This document shows, piece after piece, positions 10,040 through 19,718 of a stretch of 64,000 nt of DNA. Both the position numbers and the translations under genes were made by a program. Position 1 is the stretch's first letter. The number at the start of each line of letters is the position of its first letter. The notes under the pieces were generated by a model. It made no database searches, had not been told where the DNA came from, and saw only the letters and a list, made by a program, of their open reading frames with translations. This DNA is from Haemophilus sp. HMSC068C11 (GTDB lineage: Bacteria > Pseudomonadota > Gammaproteobacteria > Enterobacterales > Pasteurellaceae), in assembly GCF_001815355.1 (NCBI RefSeq), contig NZ_KV820368.1, positions 32,708 to 96,707 of the forward strand, in the 5' to 3' direction.

Positions 10040-11698
10040 TTAGCAATCTTGTTTGCCGTAAGCATCTTGACGAAGGATTTGACGAACGCCTTCATCAAAT
10101 TGTGCTAAAACGTGATCCGCATCTTTTGGATCTTTACCGCGCGCATCAAGATAGAACTTGATTTTCGGTTCAGTACCAGATGGACGAACGATTAAGCGGC
10201 TACCGTTTTCTAATACGAATACAAGGATGTCGCTTTGGCGATCTGTTTTAGTGTGGTCGATAAATTGTGCCACTTTAACACCACCTACTTCAGCTGGAGG
10301 CGTGTTACGAAGTGCGGCCATTAATTTACCAATTTCAGATAAATCGCTTACACGAATAGAAATTTGACCACTTACATAAGCACCGAATTCTTGTGTGAAG
10401 TCATTGGCGTAATCCGCTAAGGTTTTACCTTGTGCTTTTAAGTGACGCACTAAATCTAAGAACACGATCGCTGCAGAAATACCGTCTTTGTCGCGTACTT
10501 TATCAGGGTCAACTAAGTAACCAAGCGCTTCTTCGAAACCGAATAATAAACCTTGAACTTTACCGATGTATTTGAAACCGGTTAAGGTTTCTTCTGATTG
10601 GAAGCCGTATTTTTTCGCAATTTCAGCAAGTGCAGGAGAAGATACTAAAGAGCACGCTAATACGCCTTTCTCACCTTTTGCATGATATTGTTTTGCTAAA
10701 TACCAACCTAAGAAACAGCCTACTACGTTGCCGTGTAAAGATTTCCAGTTACCTTGTGCATCTGGAACAGCCACCGCTAAACGGTCTGCATCTGGGTCAT
10801 TAGCAATAATGAATTCCGCATTGTGTTCTTTTGCTACTTTAATTGCTAAATCTAATGCACCTTTTTCTTCCGGGTTAGGGAAGTTTACTGTTGGGAATGT
10901 GCCGTCTGGCCATACTTGTTCCGCCACAATATGAGGTTGTGGAAGCCCAGCTTTGGTTAAGGTTTTGCTTAATACTTCATAGCCTACACCGTGCATTGCA
11001 GTATAAACGTAGTTAATGTCTGCTTCTGGTTCTTTAGCAAGAGATGCTGTTTTTTCAATATAAGCGTTAACCACTTCATCATCTAACACAACATAATCTT
11101 GGCTACGTGGTAAATCTTTTACATTACCCGCTGCGACTTTGTCGATTAATGCCGCGATATCTTTATCTGCAGGAGAAACGATTTGGCCACCGCCGTTCGC
11201 TTTACCCAAATAAACTTTATAACCATTATCTTCTGGTGGGTTGTGACTTGCAGTCACCATGACACCTGCGGTGGTATCAAAATATTGGATTGCGTAAGCT
11301 AATACTGGCGTTGGTAATTTACGTGGAAGTAAATAAGCTTTCACGCCTGCACCCGCCATGATTTCAGCGGTATCACGTGCGAAAACATCAGAGTTTTTAC
11401 GACCATCGTAACCAATCACGATGGAAGGTTGTTTGTCGTAATCTTTTAAATAATCTGCTAAACCGCCCGCAGCTTGTGCCACTAAAACACGGTTCATACC
11501 CATAGGGCCTGCTTGTAATGGTCCACGAAGCCCCGCAGTACCAAATTGTAAACGGCCACTAAAGCGAGCTTGTAATTCAGATTGTGCTTTTTCATCACCA
11601 TTTTTCGCCGCCGTTAAAAGTGCGGTTAATTCTGCGTGAGTTTCTGCATCAGGATCTTGATTTAACCAGTTTTGTGCAATATCAAAAAGCGTTGTCAT
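10040..11698 (-). CDS. Phosphoglucomutase/phosphomannomutase family protein
   Basis: This 552-residue alpha-D-phosphohexomutase interconverts hexose 1- and 6-phosphates. The phosphoserine loop is VTASHNPPEDNGYK (about 146-159), the metal loop NDPDADR is at about 300, and the sugar-phosphate loop RPSGTEPK is near 502. An upstream GTAGLRG marks domain 1. The length fits the long ManB/PgcA-type branch rather than short phosphoglucosamine mutases. Glucose, mannose or both could be substrates; the product would feed lipooligosaccharide and glycogen synthesis. It is monocistronic with a terminator shared with murQ. Confidence 0.9.
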   Translation of the reverse strand: MTTLFDIAQNWLNQDPDAETHAELTALLTAAKNGDEKAQSELQARFSGRLQFGTAGLRGPLQAGPMGMNRVLVAQAAGGLADYLKDYDKQPSIVIGYDGRKNSDVFARDTAEIMAGAGVKAYLLPRKLPTPVLAYAIQYFDTTAGVMVTASHNPPEDNGYKVYLGKANGGGQIVSPADKDIAALIDKVAAGNVKDLPRSQDYVVLDDEVVNAYIEKTASLAKEPEADINYVYTAMHGVGYEVLSKTLTKAGLPQPHIVAEQVWPDGTFPTVNFPNPEEKGALDLAIKVAKEHNAEFIIANDPDADRLAVAVPDAQGNWKSLHGNVVGCFLGWYLAKQYHAKGEKGVLACSLVSSPALAEIAKKYGFQSEETLTGFKYIGKVQGLLFGFEEALGYLVDPDKVRDKDGISAAIVFLDLVRHLKAQGKTLADYANDFTQEFGAYVSGQISIRVSDLSEIGKLMAALRNTPPAEVGGVKVAQFIDHTKTDRQSDILVFVLENGSRLIVRPSGTEPKIKFYLDARGKDPKDADHVLAQFDEGVRQILRQDAYGKQDC

Positions 11699-11829
11699 GA
11701 TGTTTTCTCCTTGTAAAAACTAATTCTTGTTAGACTAGCTGAAAATGACTTTAATTTAAATGACTATTTTGCTTTTTTACTGAAAATTTAAGCTTTTTTT
11801 GATCGCAACCGTTTTCTCTTGATATAAAA

Positions 11830-11853
11830 ACGGCGTAAAAATATTTACGCCGT
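11830..11853 (-). terminator. Intrinsic terminator of the lipoprotein gene
   Basis: The stem ACGGCGTAAA/TTTACGCCGT (11830-11839 and 11844-11853) has a 4-nt loop. On the minus strand it is followed by a T5 tail, about 35 bases past the stop. Confidence 0.85.
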
Positions 11854-11887
11854 GAGAGTGATATAAATTTATATAAAATAATAAAAA

Positions 11888-12457
11888 TTAGAGAAGAAGG
11901 GCAGAACCCCATTTAATAATATCAAAGAAGAATTTGTTTTGATTGGTTGCAATACCATCACCCGTTTTCTTCAATGTGCCGTCATCATTTTTCGTTTCAT
12001 CTACCATGCCATTTACATACTGGCCTTTCACCACATCTAAGTCTTCTTTTGCCTGAGTACGTAAGATTTGGCAAGCTTTTGGTTCTAATGCATCGACATC
12101 ACCAATTTCTGCGCGGAATTTCTTAAATTGATAGGTTGCATAATTCATCGATTTTTCATCTTTTTGAATCATTTTTACATAATCTTCACCGATGATTTTT
12201 TCTAACGGATAGAAAAAGACATATTGGGAATGAATATAGCTATCTTCTTTGGCAAAATGTTGTTGCTGAATACGAGTTAAATTTGGATAGATACATTGCT
12301 CAGCTTGTTTACTTGCTGTAGCCCATGCTTTCGCATTCTCATCTGAAAGGAGATAATCAGCTTGTGCGAATTCAGCAGGAATAGTTGATTGTGATGAACC
12401 AAATAAACTACAAGCATTCAATAACATGATGCTGCTTAAAAAAATAATTTTTTTCAC
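11888..12457 (-). CDS. Uncharacterised lipoprotein
   Basis: The 189-residue protein has a lipoprotein signal: charged MKK, a hydrophobic stretch and a lipobox LLNAC, with the modified cysteine at residue 16. The mature part is hydrophilic with further cysteines at about residues 55 and 129, which might form a disulfide. No domain is recognised. Serine residues after the cysteine, with no aspartate at +2, suggest sorting to the outer membrane. The position before menB resembles that of a conserved Haemophilus lipoprotein gene. It has its own terminator, so it is probably transcribed alone. Confidence 0.75.
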   Translation of the reverse strand: MKKIIFLSSIMLLNACSLFGSSQSTIPAEFAQADYLLSDENAKAWATASKQAEQCIYPNLTRIQQQHFAKEDSYIHSQYVFFYPLEKIIGEDYVKMIQKDEKSMNYATYQFKKFRAEIGDVDALEPKACQILRTQAKEDLDVVKGQYVNGMVDETKNDDGTLKKTGDGIATNQNKFFFDIIKWGSALLL

Positions 12458-12609
12458 TTAAATTTCCTTATAACATCTAGAATGGCAAAATTTTAACAAC
12501 AACAATCTGATTGTAAAGTGATTCTCTAATTGAGAAGTGATTTTCTTTCCCGAACTAAAAAACTTCCGCTATAATGACCGCACTTTTTACACTTATAAAG
12601 GAAAGAACA

Positions 12610-13467
12610 ATGCAAAATCCAAAAGATGATGTTTTATATGCACCAGTTGAGTGGGTTGATCATAGCGAAGGTTATACTGATATCCGTTTCCACAAATCGA
12701 CTGATGGTATTGCAAAAATCACGATTAACCGTCCGGAAGTGCGTAATGCATTTCGTCCGCAAACAGTCAAAGAAATGATCCATGCTTTTTCTAACGCGCG
12801 TTTCGATGAAAAAATTGGCGTGATTGTGTTAACCGGTGAAGGCGAAAAAGCATTCTGTTCTGGTGGTGACCAAAAAATTCGTGGTGACTACGGCGGTTAC
12901 AAAGATGAAAGCGGTGTGCATCACTTAAATGTATTGGATTTCCAACGTGATATTCGTACTTGTCCAAAACCAGTGGTGGCAATGGTCGCAGGTTATGCGA
13001 TTGGTGGTGGTCACGTACTTCATATGTTATGTGATTTAACTATTGCGGCAGACAATGCGATTTTCGGTCAAACTGGTCCTAAAGTCGGTTCATTTGATGG
13101 TGGCTGGGGCGCAAGCTATATGGCACGTTTAGTGGGGCAGAAAAAAGCCCGCGAAATTTGGTTCTTATGCCGTCAATATAATGCACAAGAAGCATTAGAT
13201 ATGGGCTTAGTGAATACTGTTGTACCTTATGCAGATTTAGAAAAAGAAACTGTGCGTTGGTGCCGTGAAATGTTACGTAACAGCCCAATTGCATTACGTT
13301 GCTTAAAAGCCGCATTAAATGCAGACTGTGATGGTCAATCAGGTTTACAAGAGCTCGCGGGTAACGCAACCATGTTGTTCTATATGACTGAAGAAGGTCA
13401 AGAAGGTCGTAACGCGTTCAACGAAAAACGCGCGCCAGACTTCAGCAAATTTAGACGCAATCCTTAA
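12610..13467 (+). CDS. menB: 1,4-Dihydroxy-2-naphthoyl-CoA synthase
   Basis: MenB closes the second ring of menaquinone, converting o-succinylbenzoyl-CoA to DHNA-CoA. The 285-residue crotonase-fold enzyme shows the oxyanion segments [12 protein letters not shown] (about 84-95) and [21 protein letters not shown] (read in parts, about 131-151), and ends in the family tail [14 protein letters not shown]. The ATG at 12610 has AAAGGAAAG upstream and gives the E. coli length. An earlier in-frame ATG at 12574 lies in a USS and is not used here. The GT25 gene separates it from menC. Confidence 0.97.
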   Translation: MQNPKDDVLYAPVEWVDHSEGYTDIRFHKSTDGIAKITINRPEVRNAFRPQTVKEMIHAFSNARFDEKIGVIVLTGEGEKAFCSGGDQKIRGDYGGYKDESGVHHLNVLDFQRDIRTCPKPVVAMVAGYAIGGGHVLHMLCDLTIAADNAIFGQTGPKVGSFDGGWGASYMARLVGQKKAREIWFLCRQYNAQEALDMGLVNTVVPYADLEKETVRWCREMLRNSPIALRCLKAALNADCDGQSGLQELAGNATMLFYMTEEGQEGRNAFNEKRAPDFSKFRRNP

Positions 13468-13480
13468 TTTGAACATAAAA

Positions 13481-13514
13481 GTGCGGTTAGAAATCTGTGT
13501 GTTTTTAACCGCCT
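13481..13514. repeat. Left copy of a direct repeat (USS hairpin) flanking the GT25 gene
   Basis: This 34-base segment starts GTGCGGTTAGAAATCTGTG and ends TTTTTAACCGCCT. It matches 14336-14369 at 31 of 34 positions. GCGGTT and AACCGC can pair, so each copy is a hairpin and may terminate transcription. The two copies bracket the GT25 cassette. Confidence 0.85.
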
Positions 13515-13559
13515 TGTCGTGATATATCTCAATCCTTATTCATATTTTAGAATTATTTT

Positions 13560-14330
13560 ATGTCCTGTGTGAAACAACATAATTATGTGATTAGCTTAAC
13601 CAGAGAAACAAAACGTCGCAAACACATTGAACAAGAATTTGGTCGGCAAAATATCCTTTTTTCATTTTTTGATGCAGTGACGCCAGATCGTATTGAGGAT
13701 GTTGCAAAGAAATTTAATATTATTTTAGATCGCTCTTCAGAAGCTAAATTATGGGATGGGGAAATTGGTTGTGCGTTAAGTCATATCTCACTATGGAATT
13801 TAGCATTAGAAAAGAACTTAGATTATATCAATATTTTTGAAGATGATATTTACTTAGGCGAGAATGCAAAAGAGCTGTTAGAAGTCGATTATTTGCCTGA
13901 TGATATTGATGTATTGAAGCTTGAAGCTAATGGAAGAATGGTATTTCGCGCGCCTAGACCAGCAAAGTATGATAGAAAGATTTATCCCATAACATTTAAG
14001 CAATCAGGAACGGCGGGTTATACCGTGACAGCGAAAGGCGCTAAATATCTTCTCGAACAGGTGAAAAATAAACCCCTTGAAGTGGCCATTGATTCTCTTA
14101 TCTTTGAGCATTTTTTGAATTTAAAGGATTATAAAGTGGTTCAGCTTTCACCAGGGATTTGTGTGCAAGATTTTGTTGTGAATCCGGATAAGCCTTTTGA
14201 AAGTAGTTTGCAAAAAGGTCGAGAGTCGGTTTGTGAAAATCAAACGAAATTTTCAGTCTTTGAAAGAATCATAAACGAATTTATGAGAGTAAAACGTAAA
14301 TTATTTATGAAACAAGTGCCTTTTAAATAG
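13560..14330 (+). CDS. Glycosyltransferase family 25 (lipooligosaccharide biosynthesis)
   Basis: The 256-residue protein matches GT25 LOS glycosyltransferases such as Lex2B, Lic2A and LgtB. It has [12 protein letters not shown] (about 9-20), FFDAVTPD (about 36-43), the core [13 protein letters not shown] (about 64-76) and the metal-binding FEDDIYLG (about 92-99). It should transfer a hexose, probably galactose or glucose, to the oligosaccharide at the inner membrane's cytoplasmic face. No tetranucleotide repeat lies in the start region, so it is not obviously phase-variable. It interrupts menB-menC between two near-identical hairpins, which points to acquisition as a cassette. Confidence 0.88.
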   Translation: MSCVKQHNYVISLTRETKRRKHIEQEFGRQNILFSFFDAVTPDRIEDVAKKFNIILDRSSEAKLWDGEIGCALSHISLWNLALEKNLDYINIFEDDIYLGENAKELLEVDYLPDDIDVLKLEANGRMVFRAPRPAKYDRKIYPITFKQSGTAGYTVTAKGAKYLLEQVKNKPLEVAIDSLIFEHFLNLKDYKVVQLSPGICVQDFVVNPDKPFESSLQKGRESVCENQTKFSVFERIINEFMRVKRKLFMKQVPFK

Positions 14331-14335
14331 AATAC

Positions 14336-14369
14336 GTGCGGTTAAAAATCTGTGTGTTTTTAACCGCAC
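14336..14369. repeat. Right copy of the direct repeat (USS hairpin) flanking the GT25 gene
   Basis: This copy starts GTGCGGTTAAAAATCTGTG and ends TTTTTAACCGCAC, with full USS arms at both ends. It differs from the left copy at three positions and lies 22 bases before the menC start. Confidence 0.85.
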
Positions 14370-14391
14370 TTTTACCATCAAGGAGAATAAG

Positions 14392-15381
14392 ATGGAAACC
14401 AAATCATTTAATCTTTATCGTTATTCTATTCCCGTCGATAGTCAGTTAATTTTACGTGGACGTTTTTTAAAACGCCGTGAAGGTTTGATTGTACGTGTTG
14501 CTTGCAGCCGTGATGGCTGGGGGGAAATTGCACCTTTACCTGGTTTTAGCGAAGAAACCATCGAACAAGCGCAAGAGCAAGCCATTGAATGGCTGACGAA
14601 TTGGTGTCATGCAAGCTGCGAAGCTCCAAGAGTCCCCCTTGATGGTTGTTATCCTTCTGTTGCTTTTGGTATTAGCACGGCGATGGATGAGATGAAACGT
14701 TATTTAAATGAGGAAGGTAACTATCATACTGCACCGTTGTGTTATGGCGATCCTGATGAGTTATATGCAGAACTTAATCAAATGTCAGGTGACAAAGTCG
14801 CTAAAATCAAAGTCGGTATGTATGAAGCGAATCGTGATGGTTTGATTACGGATATGTTTCTTGAAGCCATTCCTGATTTGCAATTACGTCTAGATGCGAA
14901 TCGTCAATGGACCTTGGAAAAGGCGTTAAAATTTGCGGAGAAAGTAAAACTACAACATCGTTCTCGCATTCAATTTTTGGAAGAACCTTGTAAAACCCGT
15001 GAAGAAAGCCGCCAGTTTGCAACTCAAACAGGCATTAATATTGCTTGGGATGAAAGTGTGCGAGAGCCAGATTTTCTTTTAGAAAAAGAACCGCACTTAA
15101 GCGCCATTGTGATTAAACCAACATTGATTGGCTCGCTGCAAGATTGTCAAAAGCTGATTGCACAAGCGCATAGCTTAGGCATAAAAGCGGTGATCAGCTC
15201 GAGTATTGAAAGTAGCCTTGGATTGACGCAACTCGCTCGTATCGCTGCGCAATATACGCCTAACGTGATGCCTGGATTAGATACATTGAATTTGATGCAA
15301 CATCAGGTATTACGAGCATGGCCGGGCTCAGATTTACCGTTAATTGATCTAAATTCAGAATTTATTACCAAAATTATCTAG
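14392..15381 (+). CDS. menC: o-Succinylbenzoate synthase
   Basis: MenC dehydrates SHCHC to o-succinylbenzoate in menaquinone synthesis. The 329-residue enolase-superfamily enzyme shows the lysine motif AKIKVGMYE (about 137-145), the metal ligands LRLDANRQW (about 163-171), FLEEPC (about 194-199) and AWDESVRE (about 217-224), and the second lysine in [12 protein letters not shown] (about 267-278). An AAGGAG site precedes the ATG. The gene follows the GT25 cassette's right hairpin and lies about 60 bases before aroQ. Confidence 0.94.
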   Translation: METKSFNLYRYSIPVDSQLILRGRFLKRREGLIVRVACSRDGWGEIAPLPGFSEETIEQAQEQAIEWLTNWCHASCEAPRVPLDGCYPSVAFGISTAMDEMKRYLNEEGNYHTAPLCYGDPDELYAELNQMSGDKVAKIKVGMYEANRDGLITDMFLEAIPDLQLRLDANRQWTLEKALKFAEKVKLQHRSRIQFLEEPCKTREESRQFATQTGINIAWDESVREPDFLLEKEPHLSAIVIKPTLIGSLQDCQKLIAQAHSLGIKAVISSSIESSLGLTQLARIAAQYTPNVMPGLDTLNLMQHQVLRAWPGSDLPLIDLNSEFITKII

Positions 15382-15441
15382 AGATACGACCACCATTACA
15401 CAAAAAATCGCTATAATTCGCACAAGTTAAAGGATGTGAAA

Positions 15442-15894
15442 ATGTCAAAAAAATTCAATATTTTGCTGTTAAATGGCCCGAACTTGAATATGTTGGGCGC
15501 AAGGGAACCAAAACATTATGGTTCACTTTCATTATCTGCCATTGAAGAAAATGTGGGTAAACTTGCTGAGCAGCATGGTGTGAATTTGGAGTGTTTCCAA
15601 GCAAATAGCGAAGAAAAGTTAATTAATAAGATTCATCAAAGTTTTCAGAAAGTGGATTTTATTTTAATTAACCCGGCAGCTTATACGCATACCAGTGTTG
15701 CATTGCGCGATGCGTTGCTTGCGGTGTCAATTCCTTTTGTCGAAATTCATTTGTCTAATGTACATAAACGCGAGCCATTCCGTCATCATTCTTACTTTAG
15801 TGATGTGGCTGAAGGTGTGATTTGTGGCTTAGGTGTAAAAGGCTATGAGTTTGCTCTCCAATTTGCGTTAGATTTTTTAAATAAAAAAGCATAA
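15442..15894 (+). CDS. aroQ: 3-Dehydroquinate dehydratase, type II
   Basis: This 150-residue enzyme carries out the third shikimate step, forming 3-dehydroshikimate. Type II signatures are clear: [16 protein letters not shown] (about 7-22), [20 protein letters not shown] (about 73-92, active-site His) and [20 protein letters not shown] (about 99-118). The ATG at 15442 has AAAGGA upstream and is preferred to an in-frame GTG at 15436. It shares the direction of menC and accBC but has its own upstream TATAAT-like element near 15413. Confidence 0.97.
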   Translation: MSKKFNILLLNGPNLNMLGAREPKHYGSLSLSAIEENVGKLAEQHGVNLECFQANSEEKLINKIHQSFQKVDFILINPAAYTHTSVALRDALLAVSIPFVEIHLSNVHKREPFRHHSYFSDVAEGVICGLGVKGYEFALQFALDFLNKKA

Positions 15895-16055
15895 AATTTC
15901 ACAAAATTTACAGATTTTCGCAGAAATTTATCGCAAAGTTCATGATTTTGCGGTAATCTTGCCGACACAAAAAAACAGGTTTCAAAATGACCGCACTTTG
16001 GAAATCAATTCTGAAAGTGCGGTTAACAATTCATTATTATTTTTAGGAAGAACGT

Positions 16056-16520
16056 ATGGACATTCGTAAAATCAAAAAACTGATTGAATTAGTAGAAGAA
16101 TCGGGTATCACTGAATTAGAAGTGCAAGAAGAAGAAGGTACAGTACGTATTAGTCGTGCGGCACCAGCTGTTGCACCTGCTGCAATTCAATATGCAGCAG
16201 CCCCTGTCGCACCTGTTGCGGCTCCTGCTGCTGCGCCAGCACCTGCAGCGGCTGCACCTGCGGAAGCACCAGCAGCTGAAGTGTCTGGTCACCAAGTACG
16301 TTCACCAATGGTGGGTACATTCTATCGTAGCCCAAGTCCAGAAGCGAAAGCTTTCGTGGAAGTGGGACAAACTGTCAAAGTAGGCGATGCGCTTTGTATC
16401 GTTGAAGCAATGAAAATGATGAACCGTATCGAAGCTGATAAAGCTGGTGTGGTTAAAGCAATCTTAGTAAATGATGGCGAAGCGGTTGAATTTGATCAAC
16501 CATTGATCGTTATCGAATAA
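16056..16520 (+). CDS. accB: Biotin carboxyl carrier protein of acetyl-CoA carboxylase
   Basis: AccB carries biotin between the carboxylase and transferase halves of acetyl-CoA carboxylase, the first step of fatty-acid synthesis. The 154-residue protein has an N-terminal helix region (1-35), an Ala/Pro linker (about 35-76) and the biotinyl domain (about 78-154), with the target lysine K120 in EAMKMM. AGGAAG precedes the ATG. An inverted USS pair lies upstream at 15988-16022. A hairpin with a T6 run separates it from accC, so accC may receive only part of the transcription. Confidence 0.97.
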   Translation: MDIRKIKKLIELVEESGITELEVQEEEGTVRISRAAPAVAPAAIQYAAAPVAPVAAPAAAPAPAAAAPAEAPAAEVSGHQVRSPMVGTFYRSPSPEAKAFVEVGQTVKVGDALCIVEAMKMMNRIEADKAGVVKAILVNDGEAVEFDQPLIVIE

Positions 16521-16534
16521 TCCCTATCAATCTG

Positions 16535-16561
16535 AAATGGCGAGCTTTCTCGCCATTTTTT
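16535..16561 (+). terminator. Terminator-like hairpin between accB and accC
   Basis: AAATGGCGAG/CTCGCCATTT (16535-16544 and 16549-16558) has a 4-nt loop and a T6 run ending at 16561, only 20 bases before the accC start. It looks like an intrinsic terminator or attenuator inside the operon. Confidence 0.8.
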
Positions 16562-16580
16562 CACCCAAGTGGAAATTGTT

Positions 16581-17927
16581 ATGTTAGAAAAAGTTGTGAT
16601 TGCTAACCGTGGTGAAATTGCACTGCGTATTTTGCGTGCCTGTAAAGAATTAGGCATTAAAACTGTGGCGGTTCACTCTACCGCTGACCGTGATTTAAAA
16701 CACGTATTACTTGCAGATGAAACAGTTTGTATCGGACCTGCGCCATCTGTAAAAAGTTATTTAAATATTCCTGCGATTATTGCTGCAGCAGAAGTAACCG
16801 GTGCGGATGCTATTCACCCTGGTTATGGATTCCTTTCTGAAAATGCAGATTTTGCAGAGCAAGTTGAGCGTTCAGGCTTTACTTTTATCGGTCCAACAGC
16901 AGATGTCATTCGTTTAATGGGTGATAAAGTTTCTGCGATTAAGGCAATGAAAAAAGCGGGCGTGCCTTGTGTTCCAGGTTCTGATGGTCCTGTAGGCAGT
17001 GATATCGCGAAAAATAAAGAAATTGCAAAACGTATTGGTTATCCAATTATTATCAAAGCATCTGGCGGCGGAGGCGGTCGTGGTATGCGCGTGGTACGTA
17101 GCGAAGATGCACTTGAAGAATCCATTGCGATGACCAAAGCAGAAGCAAAAGCAGCGTTTAACAATGATATGGTTTACATGGAAAAATATTTAGAAAATCC
17201 ACGCCATATTGAAATCCAAGTTTTAGCTGATACACACGGTAATGCAATCTATCTTGCTGAACGTGATTGTTCTATGCAACGTCGCCACCAAAAAGTGGTG
17301 GAGGAAGCACCAGCACCAGGTATTACCGAAGAAGTCCGTCGTGATATCGGTTCTCGCTGTGCGAAGGCTTGTGTTGAAATTGGCTATCGCGGTGCAGGTA
17401 CATTTGAATTTTTATATGAAAATGGTGAGTTCTATTTCATCGAAATGAATACTCGTATTCAAGTAGAACACCCAGTAACAGAAATGATCACTGGTGTGGA
17501 TTTGGTGAAAGAACAATTGCGTATTGCGGCTGGTTTACCACTTTCTTACAAACAAGAAGATATTAAAGTGAAAGGTCATGCGATTGAATGTCGTATCAAT
17601 GCAGAAGATCCAAAAACATTCTTACCATCTCCAGGTAAAGTGGTACACTTACACTCACCAGGTGGTTTAGGCGTTCGTTGGGATTCTCATATATATGCTG
17701 GTTATACTGTTCCACCACACTACGATTCTATGATCGCAAAATTAATTACATACGGTGATACTCGTGATGTTGCAATCCGTCGTATGCAAAATGCATTATC
17801 AGAGACGATCATTGACGGTATCAAGACAAACATCCCTCTTCATGAACTTATTCTTGAAGATGAAAACTTCCAAAAAGGTGGTGCAAATATCCACTATTTA
17901 GAGAAGAAATTAGGGATGCATGATTAA
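16581..17927 (+). CDS. accC: Acetyl-CoA carboxylase biotin carboxylase subunit
   Basis: AccC uses ATP and bicarbonate to carboxylate biotin on AccB. The 448-residue ATP-grasp enzyme has [16 protein letters not shown] (about 4-19), the glycine-rich loop [14 protein letters not shown] (about 159-172), the biotin carboxylase motif HIEIQVLAD, and [27 protein letters not shown] (read in parts, about 275-301). The ATG at 16581 gives MLEKVV; an in-frame ATG-less GTG start at 16569 adds four residues and has no support. A terminator follows at 17945. Confidence 0.97.
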   Translation: MLEKVVIANRGEIALRILRACKELGIKTVAVHSTADRDLKHVLLADETVCIGPAPSVKSYLNIPAIIAAAEVTGADAIHPGYGFLSENADFAEQVERSGFTFIGPTADVIRLMGDKVSAIKAMKKAGVPCVPGSDGPVGSDIAKNKEIAKRIGYPIIIKASGGGGGRGMRVVRSEDALEESIAMTKAEAKAAFNNDMVYMEKYLENPRHIEIQVLADTHGNAIYLAERDCSMQRRHQKVVEEAPAPGITEEVRRDIGSRCAKACVEIGYRGAGTFEFLYENGEFYFIEMNTRIQVEHPVTEMITGVDLVKEQLRIAAGLPLSYKQEDIKVKGHAIECRINAEDPKTFLPSPGKVVHLHSPGGLGVRWDSHIYAGYTVPPHYDSMIAKLITYGDTRDVAIRRMQNALSETIIDGIKTNIPLHELILEDENFQKGGANIHYLEKKLGMHD

Positions 17928-17944
17928 TTTATAATTTTCTAGGC

Positions 17945-17971
17945 AAAGGCAGAATATTTCTGCCTTTTTTG
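17945..17971 (+). terminator. Intrinsic terminator of accC
   Basis: AAAGGCAGAA/TTCTGCCTTT (17945-17954 and 17958-17967) has a 3-nt loop and a T run, 18 bases past the stop. Confidence 0.88.
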
Positions 17972-18023
17972 TTTATCGTTTAATATAATTATTGACGGTA
18001 AAACATTCTAATAGGAGCTAATA

Positions 18024-18278
18024 ATGGATTTATCACAACGATATAAACAAGCCGCCAAGGAGGCGCGCTGGGCATTAGGTTTAGCTATTTTTTATGTCAT
18101 AGGATGGTGTATTTGTGCTTATTTACCAAAAGGGGCACTCGGGCCGATAGGTTTTCCGTTGTGGTTTGAATTATCCTGCATTTATTTGCCCATTTTGTTT
18201 GTAGTCATTGGGTATTGGATTGTCAAAATTGTCTTTTTAGATATTCCTCTAGATGTTGAGTCAAAGGAGAATAAATAA
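18024..18278 (+). CDS. yhdT: YhdT-family (DUF997) small membrane protein
   Basis: The 84-residue protein has two hydrophobic segments (about 17-36 and 47-71), like YhdT, which accompanies panF in many gammaproteobacteria. Its stop overlaps the panF start by one base (TAATG), so translation is coupled. It is likely an accessory to the pantothenate transporter, by analogy with small subunits beside other sodium-solute symporters. The biochemical role is not established. AGGAGC precedes the ATG. Confidence 0.88.
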   Translation: MDLSQRYKQAAKEARWALGLAIFYVIGWCICAYLPKGALGPIGFPLWFELSCIYLPILFVVIGYWIVKIVFLDIPLDVESKENK

Positions 18279-19702
18279 TGAATTTAGGTATTATTCTCCC
18301 ATTAGCTATCTATTTAGTCTTCATCTTTGGTGCGGCATTATTTGCTTATGTAAAACGCAGTAAAGGGGATTTCCTTACGGAATATTATGTAGGAAATCGT
18401 TCCATGACAGGTTTCGTCCTTGCGATGACAACAGCTTCCACTTATGCCAGTGCCAGTTCTTTTGTTGGGGGACCAGGGGCAGCCTATAAATATGGGCTAG
18501 GTTGGGTGTTACTCGCCATGATCCAAGTGCCGGCTGTGTGGTTAGCCTTAGGTGCATTAGGCAAAAAGTTTGCATTACTTTCTCGCGAAACCAATGCGCT
18601 TACTATCAATGATTTATTTTTCTATCGTTATAAAAATAAATATCTCGTTTGGATTTCCAGTCTAGCATTGTTGCTTGCCTTCTTTGCCGCTATGGTTGTG
18701 CAATTTATTGGTGGCGCAAGATTGCTCGAAACCACGATAGGGATTCCTTATACTCACGCCTTACTTATTTTTGCCTTAACGGTTGGTATTTATACGTTTA
18801 TTGGTGGTTTCCGAGCCGTCGTGTTAACTGATACGATTCAAGGTACCGTAATGATTTTTGGCACAATCGTACTATTAGTGGGCGTGATTTACCATCTCGG
18901 TGGCGTGGAAAATGCGGTCAATAAATTAACTGAAATTGATCCGAGCTTAGTAAGCCCTTACGGCCCAAATGAGATGCTTGATTTTCAATTTATGGCATCA
19001 TTTTGGATCTTAGTCTGTTTCGGTGTGGTAGGTTTACCACATACAGCCGTGCGTTGCATGGCTTTCAAAGATAGTAAAGCCTTACATCGAGGCATGCTCA
19101 TTGGTACGATTGTCCTTTCAGTTATTATGTTAGGGATGCATTTAGCGGGAGCTTTAGGTCGTGCTGTTGTGCCAGATTTAACGGTGTCAGATAAAGTCAT
19201 TCCAACCTTAATGTTGGAAGTGCTTCCGCCTATTGTTGCAGGGATTTTCTTAGCCGCACCGATGTCGGCGATTATGTCCACAGTTGATGCGCAACTCATT
19301 CAATCCTCCTCAATTTTTGTGAAAGACTTATATCTTGCAAGCAAACCTGAAGCCGCGAAGAATGAAAAACGAATTAGCCGTATTTCATCAGTCATTACAC
19401 TAATTTTATCGGCGTTGTTAATTCTTGCCGCACTGAATCCACCTGATATGATTATTTGGTTGAATCTATTTGCTTTCGGTGGATTAGAAGCAGCATTCCT
19501 TTGGGTGATTGTATTAGGCATTTATTGGGATAAAGCAAATGCAGCAGGTGCAATAAGCTCAATGGTGGTGGGATTAAGTAGTTATGTGCTACTGACTCAA
19601 TTTGGTATCAAACTATTTGGTTTTAATGCCATTGTACCTGCACTTGTATTTGGCTTGATTGCTTTCATCTTGGGTAACCAATTCGGCGCAAAAAAACAGT
19701 AA
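18278..19702 (+). CDS. panF: Sodium/pantothenate symporter
   Basis: PanF imports pantothenate, the coenzyme A precursor, with sodium across the inner membrane. The 474-residue protein has about 13 hydrophobic segments and SSS-family signatures: FLTEYYVGNRSMTGFVLAM (about 31-49), TTASTYASASSFVGGPGAAY (about 50-69) and GIFLAAPMSAIMSTVDAQLIQ (about 326-346). It is coupled to yhdT. H. influenzae relies on external pantothenate, so this transporter may be nutritionally important here too, but that is inference. Confidence 0.94.
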   Translation: MNLGIILPLAIYLVFIFGAALFAYVKRSKGDFLTEYYVGNRSMTGFVLAMTTASTYASASSFVGGPGAAYKYGLGWVLLAMIQVPAVWLALGALGKKFALLSRETNALTINDLFFYRYKNKYLVWISSLALLLAFFAAMVVQFIGGARLLETTIGIPYTHALLIFALTVGIYTFIGGFRAVVLTDTIQGTVMIFGTIVLLVGVIYHLGGVENAVNKLTEIDPSLVSPYGPNEMLDFQFMASFWILVCFGVVGLPHTAVRCMAFKDSKALHRGMLIGTIVLSVIMLGMHLAGALGRAVVPDLTVSDKVIPTLMLEVLPPIVAGIFLAAPMSAIMSTVDAQLIQSSSIFVKDLYLASKPEAAKNEKRISRISSVITLILSALLILAALNPPDMIIWLNLFAFGGLEAAFLWVIVLGIYWDKANAAGAISSMVVGLSSYVLLTQFGIKLFGFNAIVPALVFGLIAFILGNQFGAKKQ

Positions 19703-19718
19703 AAATGGACCGCACTTT

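Noticed and set aside
12574..12609. Upstream start for menB inside a USS
   Set aside because: It reads MTAL from the uptake sequence; the ATG at 12610 has a good ribosome site and gives the family length.
13560..13700. Tetranucleotide repeat tract for phase variation in the GT25 gene
   Set aside because: No CAAT, GCAA or similar tandem tract is present in or just upstream of the start region.
16150..16383. Open frames on both strands within accB
   Set aside because: They arise from the Ala/Pro-rich linker codons of accB read in other frames and have no ribosome site or plausible protein composition.
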